Part shown: piece by piece, positions 39,736 through 43,959 of the stretch
Layout of the letters: every line of letters begins with the position of its first letter
Position numbering within the stretch: the first letter of the stretch is position 1
Origin: Paracoccaceae bacterium
GTDB taxonomy: Bacteria > Pseudomonadota > Alphaproteobacteria > Rhodobacterales > Rhodobacteraceae
Direction: 5' to 3'
DNA: 43,959 bases
Assembly (NCBI GenBank): GCA_016937195.1
Contig: JAFGWK010000185.1
Coordinates: forward strand, 1 to 43,959
Made by a program: the position numbers and the translations under genes
The notes under the pieces: generated by a model
The model's database searches: none
Told to the model about the DNA's origin: nothing
Seen by the model: only the letters and a program-made list of their open reading frames with translations

Positions 39736-39764
39736 CCGTCGGGAGTATTTTGGGCCAAATGAAA
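39731..39764. repeat. Short GC-rich intergenic motif of a Rhodobacteraceae dispersed-repeat kind
   Basis: GCCTCCGTCGGGAGTATTTT followed by GGGCCAAATGAAA, preceded by GTTAACCCTC. From memory, many near-identical copies of a motif of this kind (CCTCC-GGC-GGGAG stem, then TATTT and GGCCAAATGAA) occur in intergenic regions of Rhodobacteraceae genomes. Only one copy is visible in this window, so its repeat nature is recalled knowledge. Confidence 0.45.
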
Positions 39765-39799
39765 TACGGCCTCTCAGAAACTTGCCGCAGAATCTTGCC

Positions 39800-39828
39800 G
39801 ATGAAAGCCTTACTCTGCGGCTTTCATC
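39800..39828 (-). other. Perfect stem-loop around the purF stop codon
   Basis: GATGAAAGCC (39800-39809) and GGCTTTCATC (39819-39828) form a ten-pair stem; the purF TAA (39810-39812) sits in the nine-base loop. No T run follows on the minus strand, so it is not a standard terminator but may stop or protect the transcript end. Confidence 0.6.
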
Positions 39829-41288
39829 TCGAAACCCTTCTCGATCTGATCCGTAGGTATCACCGGATACTCGCCCGAGAAGCAGGCGTCGCAATATTGC
39901 GGGCAGGAATTGTTGCGCCCACCTGATTCGCCCACGGCGCGGTACAGCCCGTCGAGCGAGATGAATTTAAGCGAATCCACGCCAACCCATTCGCGCATTT
40001 CTTCTTCGGTCATCTGCGCGGCCAGAAGCTTGTCGCGATTGGGCGTATCGACGCCGTAGAAACAGGGCCAGGCGGTGGGCGGGGAGGCGATGCGGAAATG
40101 GACCTCTTTTGCGCCCGCATCAAGGATCATGTCCTTGATCTTGCGCGAGGTTGTGCCGCGCACAACCGAATCATCCACCAGAATGACCCGTTTGCCTTTG
40201 ATCAGCGCCTTGTTGACGTTGAGTTTGAGGCGCACACCCATGTTGCGGATCTGCTCGGTCGGCTCGATGAAGGTTCGGCCCATATATTGGTTGCGCGTGA
40301 TCCCGAGGGCAAAGGGGATGCCGCTTTCTTGGGAGAAACCGATCGCTGCGGGGGTGCCGCTATCGGGCACGGGGCAGACCAGATCGGCGTCGACGGGGGC
40401 TTCGCGAGCCAGTTCGATGCCGATATCGTGGCGCGTTTCATAGATCGAGCGCCCGCCGATGATCGAATCGGGGCGCGAGAAATAGACATGTTCAAAGATG
40501 CAGAAGCGGCCTTTGGAGGGGCCGAAGGGGCGCGAGCTGGCGATCTTGCCGTCTTGGATGACGACCATTTCGCCCGGCTCGATTTCGCGCACGAATTCCG
40601 CACCGATGATGTCGAGTGCGCAGGTTTCCGAGGACAGGACATATCCCATCTCACCGAGTTTCCCCAGCACCAGCGGGCGCACACCCAGCGGGTCGCGCAC
40701 ACCGATCAGCTTGGTGCGCGTCATCGCGACGATCGAGAAGGCGCCCTCGACGCGGCGCAGCGCATCCGCGATCCGGTCGGCATGCTTGCGTTGGATCGAG
40801 CGCGCCATCAGATGAATGATGCATTCGCTGTCTGAAGAGGACTGGAAGATCGCGCCGCGTTCAATCAGTTCAAGGCGCAGCGCATCGGCATTGGTGAGGT
40901 TGCCGTTATGAGCCACCGCGCAGCCGCCCATCGAGAATTCGCCAAAGAAGGGCTGAATGTCGCGGATCACAGCGCCTTTTGAACCCGCAGTGGAGTAGCG
41001 CACATGCCCGATGGCGATATCGCCGGGCAGGGTTTCCATCAGGCTCGATTTGGTGAAATTGTCGCGCACATAGCCGAAACGATGGGCCGAGTTGAAGCCG
41101 GTTGCGGCATCATGGGCGACGATGCCGCCAGCCTCTTGGCCGCGATGTTGCAGCGCGTGCAGGCCGAGGGCGACGAAATTGGCCGCATCTGCGACGCCGA
41201 CGACGCCGAACACGCCGCATTCCTCGCGCAGCTTGTCGTCGTCAAACGGGTGGGCGAAATGGGTCTTGGCGGGTGCGGTGCAGGACAT
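39810..41288 (-). CDS. purF: Amidophosphoribosyltransferase
   Basis: 492 residues. First committed step of purine synthesis: PRPP plus glutamine to phosphoribosylamine. A short propeptide of 23 residues precedes the N-terminal nucleophile Cys24 (LREECGVFGVVG), as in the B. subtilis-type enzyme. The PRPP loop VILVDDSVVRGTTSRKIK and the Fe-S motif cysteines (PCFYGVD and SCPQYCDACFSGEYP) are present, so the cluster-containing, propeptide-processed class is indicated. CGGAG precedes the ATG. Last gene of the radA-cvpA-purF cluster, which is conserved in alphaproteobacteria. Confidence 0.96.
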   Translation of the reverse strand: MSCTAPAKTHFAHPFDDDKLREECGVFGVVGVADAANFVALGLHALQHRGQEAGGIVAHDAATGFNSAHRFGYVRDNFTKSSLMETLPGDIAIGHVRYSTAGSKGAVIRDIQPFFGEFSMGGCAVAHNGNLTNADALRLELIERGAIFQSSSDSECIIHLMARSIQRKHADRIADALRRVEGAFSIVAMTRTKLIGVRDPLGVRPLVLGKLGEMGYVLSSETCALDIIGAEFVREIEPGEMVVIQDGKIASSRPFGPSKGRFCIFEHVYFSRPDSIIGGRSIYETRHDIGIELAREAPVDADLVCPVPDSGTPAAIGFSQESGIPFALGITRNQYMGRTFIEPTEQIRNMGVRLKLNVNKALIKGKRVILVDDSVVRGTTSRKIKDMILDAGAKEVHFRIASPPTAWPCFYGVDTPNRDKLLAAQMTEEEMREWVGVDSLKFISLDGLYRAVGESGGRNNSCPQYCDACFSGEYPVIPTDQIEKGFEMKAAE

Positions 41289-41347
41289 GGCAGCAGCTCC
41301 GATGAACGCAGGAAGACAGGGGGCGTTGCGGCCCGTTTAAAGCCAAA

Positions 41348-41371
41348 CGCGAGAGGTGTTAACCCCTCGCG
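41348..41371 (-). terminator. Hairpin between cvpA and purF
   Basis: The stem CGCGAG ... CTCGCG, with an inner GG/CC pair and a loop around GTTAA, is followed on the minus strand by TTTGGC. It lies after the cvpA stop codon and before purF. Terminator or attenuator; too weak to decide. Confidence 0.4.
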
Positions 41372-41397
41372 CTATCAAAACCGTCATTCAGGCGTCA

Positions 41398-42012
41398 TCA
41401 ATTTGCCGGAGTGCTGGGCAATTCATCGATGCGCGCTGGATCTGCGCTATCCCCTTGCGGGGCGGTGCAGCTGGCCACGAGGGTCTCATAACGCGCGACG
41501 ATCCAGCCCGGCGCGTCGCTGGGCATGGTCTCATCCATCTGGCCCGACATGCGCGCAAATACCTTTGCAGAGCGCGAATTATCAACCATCGACACCGGAT
41601 CATTGCCCATCACGCGATCATACACGACAAAGGCGACCGCGACCAAAATCACGCCACGCAGCACGCCAAACAGAAAGCCTAAGCCTTGATCAAGCCCGCC
41701 AAGGGCCGAGCGTTGCACCGCGGACGCAAATAGCGGCGTGAGGATCGAAAACACCACCAAGGCGACCGCGAACACCACCGCAAAGCCGCCGATCATGCCG
41801 AGTTCACAGCTATTGCCGATGAATTTGTCCAGGCCCGGGATTTGCTGCACCAGCGGGCGGGCCTGATTGGCAAAGGCATAGGCGATCACAGCCGCCGCGA
41901 TCCAGCCGACAATCGCCAGCCCTTCGCGCACGAAGCCGCGGGAATAGGCGAGGATCGCCGAGAGAATGATGACAATCGCCACGATGGCATCAACGATGGT
42001 GAACCCGTCCAT
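41398..42012 (-). CDS. cvpA: CvpA-family membrane protein
   Basis: 204 residues with four hydrophobic helices (about 5-25, 30-48, 65-92 and 100-125), beginning FTIVDAIVAIVIILSAILAYSRGFVREGLAIVGW, the hallmark of the CvpA (colicin V production) family, and LDQGLGFLFGVLRGVILVAVAFV. The C-terminal part is soluble and polar (ends IDELPSTPAN). The family is linked to envelope integrity and bile/antibiotic tolerance in enterobacteria; its molecular role is unknown. It lies 22 bases after radA and 109 bases before purF. Confidence 0.93.
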   Translation of the reverse strand: MDGFTIVDAIVAIVIILSAILAYSRGFVREGLAIVGWIAAAVIAYAFANQARPLVQQIPGLDKFIGNSCELGMIGGFAVVFAVALVVFSILTPLFASAVQRSALGGLDQGLGFLFGVLRGVILVAVAFVVYDRVMGNDPVSMVDNSRSAKVFARMSGQMDETMPSDAPGWIVARYETLVASCTAPQGDSADPARIDELPSTPAN

Positions 42013-42034
42013 TTGCGCTCCTGTGCTGTTCGCG

Positions 42035-43399
42035 CTAGCCCGCGCCGAACATCTCGCCCGTGAAAGTCACGAGATCCCCCAGCTTGCGCATGGACATCCC
42101 GGTTGTGCCGTCGGTTTTAGTGCCCGTTGGCGCGATGGCTTGTGAAAAACCAAGTTTTGCCGCTTCTTTCAACCTGTTTTCCGCCTGACCGACAGGTCTA
42201 AGCGCACCAGACAGGCTAATTTCGCCAAAAATAACCATATCTGCGGGCAGGGCTGTGTCTTCTCGGGCACTCAATAGCGCGGCGGCGGCGGCCAGATCGG
42301 CGGCTGGTTCGATGACTTTCATGCCGCCCGCGACGTTGAGAAACACATCCAACCCGGTAAACGGGATGCCGCAACGCGATTCCAGCACGGCCAGAATCGT
42401 CGAGATTCGCCCCGAATCGAGCCCCACCACCGTGCGCCGCGGCGAGGCGAGCGAGGAGGGGGCGACGAGAGCCTGAATTTCGGTCAGGACGGGGCGCGTG
42501 CCCTCAATGCCTGCGAAGACGGCGGAGCCGGGGGCGGCTTGACCGCGCTCGGACAGGAATAGCGCCGAGGGGTTGGCGACCTCGGCCAACCCTGCGCCAG
42601 TCATTTCGAACACGCCGATCTCCGAGGCGGGACCAAAGCGGTTCTTCACCGCGCGCAGGATGCGGAACTGGTGGCCGCGCTCGCCCTCGAAATAGAGAAC
42701 CGTGTCGACCATATGTTCGATCACGCGTGGGCCTGCGATCTGGCCATCCTTGGTGACATGGCCCACAAGGATCACCGCCGTGCCGCGTCGTTTGGCGAAG
42801 CTGACCAATTCGTGGGCGGCGGCGCGGAGTTGGCTGACAGAGCCCGGCGCGCTTTCAACGCGGTCAGACCACATCGTCTGGATCGAGTCGATCACCACCA
42901 GATCGGGGCGCTCGGCCTCGAGCGTTGTCAGGATATCGCGCAGCGAGGTTTCCGCCCCCAAGCCCACTGGCGCATCGGCCAGACCAAGGCGCGCGGCGCG
43001 CATGCGCACTTGGCTCGCCGCTTCCTCGCCAGAGATATAAAGCGTCTTTAGCCCCGTACGGGCAAAAGCTGCGGCGGCTTGCAGCAGCAGCGTGGATTTC
43101 CCGATGCCGGGATCACCGCCCACCAGAATGGCGCTGGCCGCCACCAGACCGCCGCCCAATACGCGGTCCAGTTCAGGCATGCCCGCCAAGGCGCGTTTGG
43201 GCGGGGCCTCTTTTGTGTCAAGCGCGGAAAGCTGGATCAGTTTACCCTTGGCGCCGCCCAGCCCCGAACCGGGCACTTTAGAGAGCGGGCTTTCCTCGAC
43301 GATGGAATTCCACGCACCGCATGCCTCACAGCGCCCCGACCATTTGGCATGGGTGGCACCACATTCAGAGCAACGAAAAGAGGGGGCTGATTTGGCCAT
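42035..43399 (-). CDS. radA: DNA repair protein RadA
   Basis: 454 residues. A zinc finger (C10-x2-C13 ... C24-x2-C27), the RecA-like ATPase with Walker A GGDPGIGKST (94-103), the RadA-specific KNRFG motif (252-256) and a Lon-protease-like C-terminal domain (about 290-454, VFAGIEGTRPVLTEIQALVAPS) are all present. It drives branch migration during recombinational repair. The start at 43399 places the zinc finger right at the N-terminus; an upstream open frame is not related. It lies 29 bases after the alpha/beta hydrolase gene on the same strand. Confidence 0.96.
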   Translation of the reverse strand: MAKSAPSFRCSECGATHAKWSGRCEACGAWNSIVEESPLSKVPGSGLGGAKGKLIQLSALDTKEAPPKRALAGMPELDRVLGGGLVAASAILVGGDPGIGKSTLLLQAAAAFARTGLKTLYISGEEAASQVRMRAARLGLADAPVGLGAETSLRDILTTLEAERPDLVVIDSIQTMWSDRVESAPGSVSQLRAAAHELVSFAKRRGTAVILVGHVTKDGQIAGPRVIEHMVDTVLYFEGERGHQFRILRAVKNRFGPASEIGVFEMTGAGLAEVANPSALFLSERGQAAPGSAVFAGIEGTRPVLTEIQALVAPSSLASPRRTVVGLDSGRISTILAVLESRCGIPFTGLDVFLNVAGGMKVIEPAADLAAAAALLSAREDTALPADMVIFGEISLSGALRPVGQAENRLKEAAKLGFSQAIAPTGTKTDGTTGMSMRKLGDLVTFTGEMFGAG

Positions 43400-43428
43400 C
43401 GGATCTTTCTGTTCGTAAGGGGGCAGCG

Positions 43429-43959
43429 CTATGAGCGTTCTAGATTGGCGGCGATCAGATCGGCGCATTGCGCGGCATGGGTGGCGGGCAACATATGGCC
43501 TGCACCCGAGATGCAAGCGACGCCGACATCTGGTAGGCGGGCCGCGATTGCCTCGGCCACGCGGGGCATGGTCGGGGGGGAGCGGTCGCCGTGAAGGATC
43601 ATCACGGGCGCGTCGATACCCTCGATCCCGCCCTCGCGCGCGATGCCCGCCGGATCTTCGAAATTCGCGCGGCTGATATTTTCCACCATCGGCATCGCGG
43701 CGATGAAGCGGGCGCGCTGTGTCTCGGTGTAGCTGTCCCACGGCTGACCAGTGCCCCAGTCACGCATGAAACCGCGCGCGGCGGTCTCGTGATCGCCTGC
43801 CGCCATCATCGCCTCGAAATGGTCCTGCTTTTGGCGCAGCGCGATCCATTCCGGGTCGCTTTCGGGCAGGGCGGCGAAGAGCACGGGCTCGATCAGGGTC
43901 AGCGAGCGCACGGCCTCGGGGGCGCCCACCGCGATGCGCAGCGCCACCGACGCGCCGAA
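43429..43959 (-). CDS. Alpha/beta hydrolase (N-terminus beyond window)
   Basis: 177 residues are visible, open to the window edge. The first residues FGASVALRIAVGAPEAVRSLTLIEP are the nucleophile elbow (GxSxG, just outside the window) and following helix of an alpha/beta hydrolase. The acid residue is likely in ILHGDRSPPTMPRVAEAI and the catalytic His in ISGAGHMLPATHA. A C-C hydrolase, esterase or dehalogenase-like role is possible; the substrate is unknown. It is upstream of radA on the same strand. Confidence 0.85.
   Translation of the reverse strand, partial: FGASVALRIAVGAPEAVRSLTLIEPVLFAALPESDPEWIALRQKQDHFEAMMAAGDHETAARGFMRDWGTGQPWDSYTETQRARFIAAMPMVENISRANFEDPAGIAREGGIEGIDAPVMILHGDRSPPTMPRVAEAIAARLPDVGVACISGAGHMLPATHAAQCADLIAANLERS

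Noticed and set aside
39600-39809. 6S RNA (ssrS) as a firm call
   Set aside because: Position is right, but the characteristic long stem with central bubble could not be traced by eye; left as a candidate only.
1-43959. tRNA genes, rRNA genes or CRISPR arrays
   Set aside because: No T-loop GTTCRANYC context with matching acceptor stem, no rRNA-like sequence and no regularly spaced direct repeats with spacers were found.

Overview
The window looks like a chromosomal segment of a marine alphaproteobacterium of the Rhodobacteraceae (Roseobacter/Rhodobacter group). The evidence is a GC-rich coding bias, the radA-cvpA-purF cluster, a tkt/zapA neighbourhood, an FnrL-type FNR box before a di-haem cytochrome c peroxidase, a B12 riboswitch-led cobalamin uptake operon, and a short GC-rich motif of a kind I recall from intergenic regions of this family. 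This assignment is inference from gene content; no rRNA gene or other taxonomic marker is present.

Layout. 1-988: a mobile-element graveyard (3' end of an IS110-type transposase and a decayed IS5-type transposase fragment). 989-3858: nucleoside hydrolase, an unknown protein and an orphan iron-binding protein. 4028-7199: YheS-type ABC-F ATPase, ndk, a TfoX C-terminal-domain protein and a Q/G-rich microprotein. 7426-10850: a sulfur-linked module of an Rrf2 regulator divergent from a Tat-targeted type II sulfide:quinone oxidoreductase-like flavoprotein, a small membrane protein and a SLAC1/TehA channel. 11009-14809: cytochrome c peroxidase with an FNR box, agmatinase/DUF1499 and a DUF475 membrane protein. 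14846-20354: cobalamin riboswitch, btuB, btuF-like, btuC, btuD and a second BtuF-like protein without a signal peptide. 20423-25218: membrane-anchored GltB-like protein, an AT-richer cupin gene and a DUF1501/DUF1800 pair. 25449-27399: split YeeE/YedE transporter plus a periplasmic protein with four NPCAP repeats and a DUF442-like Cys-phosphatase/sulfurtransferase fold. 27485-30224: unknown protein, HODM-like DUF3445 protein, two TM2 proteins and a small ORF. 30360-38071: acnA, DUF1223, then the tightly overlapped tkt-EamA-LpxL-like operon. 38268-39599: coiled-coil protein, zapA and an MliC-like lysozyme inhibitor. 39810-43959: purF, cvpA, radA and a partial alpha/beta hydrolase.

How it works together. 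Two separate loci (about 7.4-10.9 kb and 25.4-27.4 kb) point to handling of reduced sulfur: sulfide oxidation to sulfane sulfur or polysulfide, and thiosulfate or other sulfur-species transport coupled to a cysteine-repeat periplasmic protein. The B12 operon is complete for outer-membrane and inner-membrane uptake. The rest is core metabolism (TCA, pentose phosphate, purine and nucleotide metabolism), DNA repair and cell division. The least explained and most interesting parts are the NPCAP-repeat protein beside the split YeeE/YedE transporter, the Tat-exported SQR module, the two BtuF-like proteins, and a structured non-coding stretch at about 39.6-39.77 kb.
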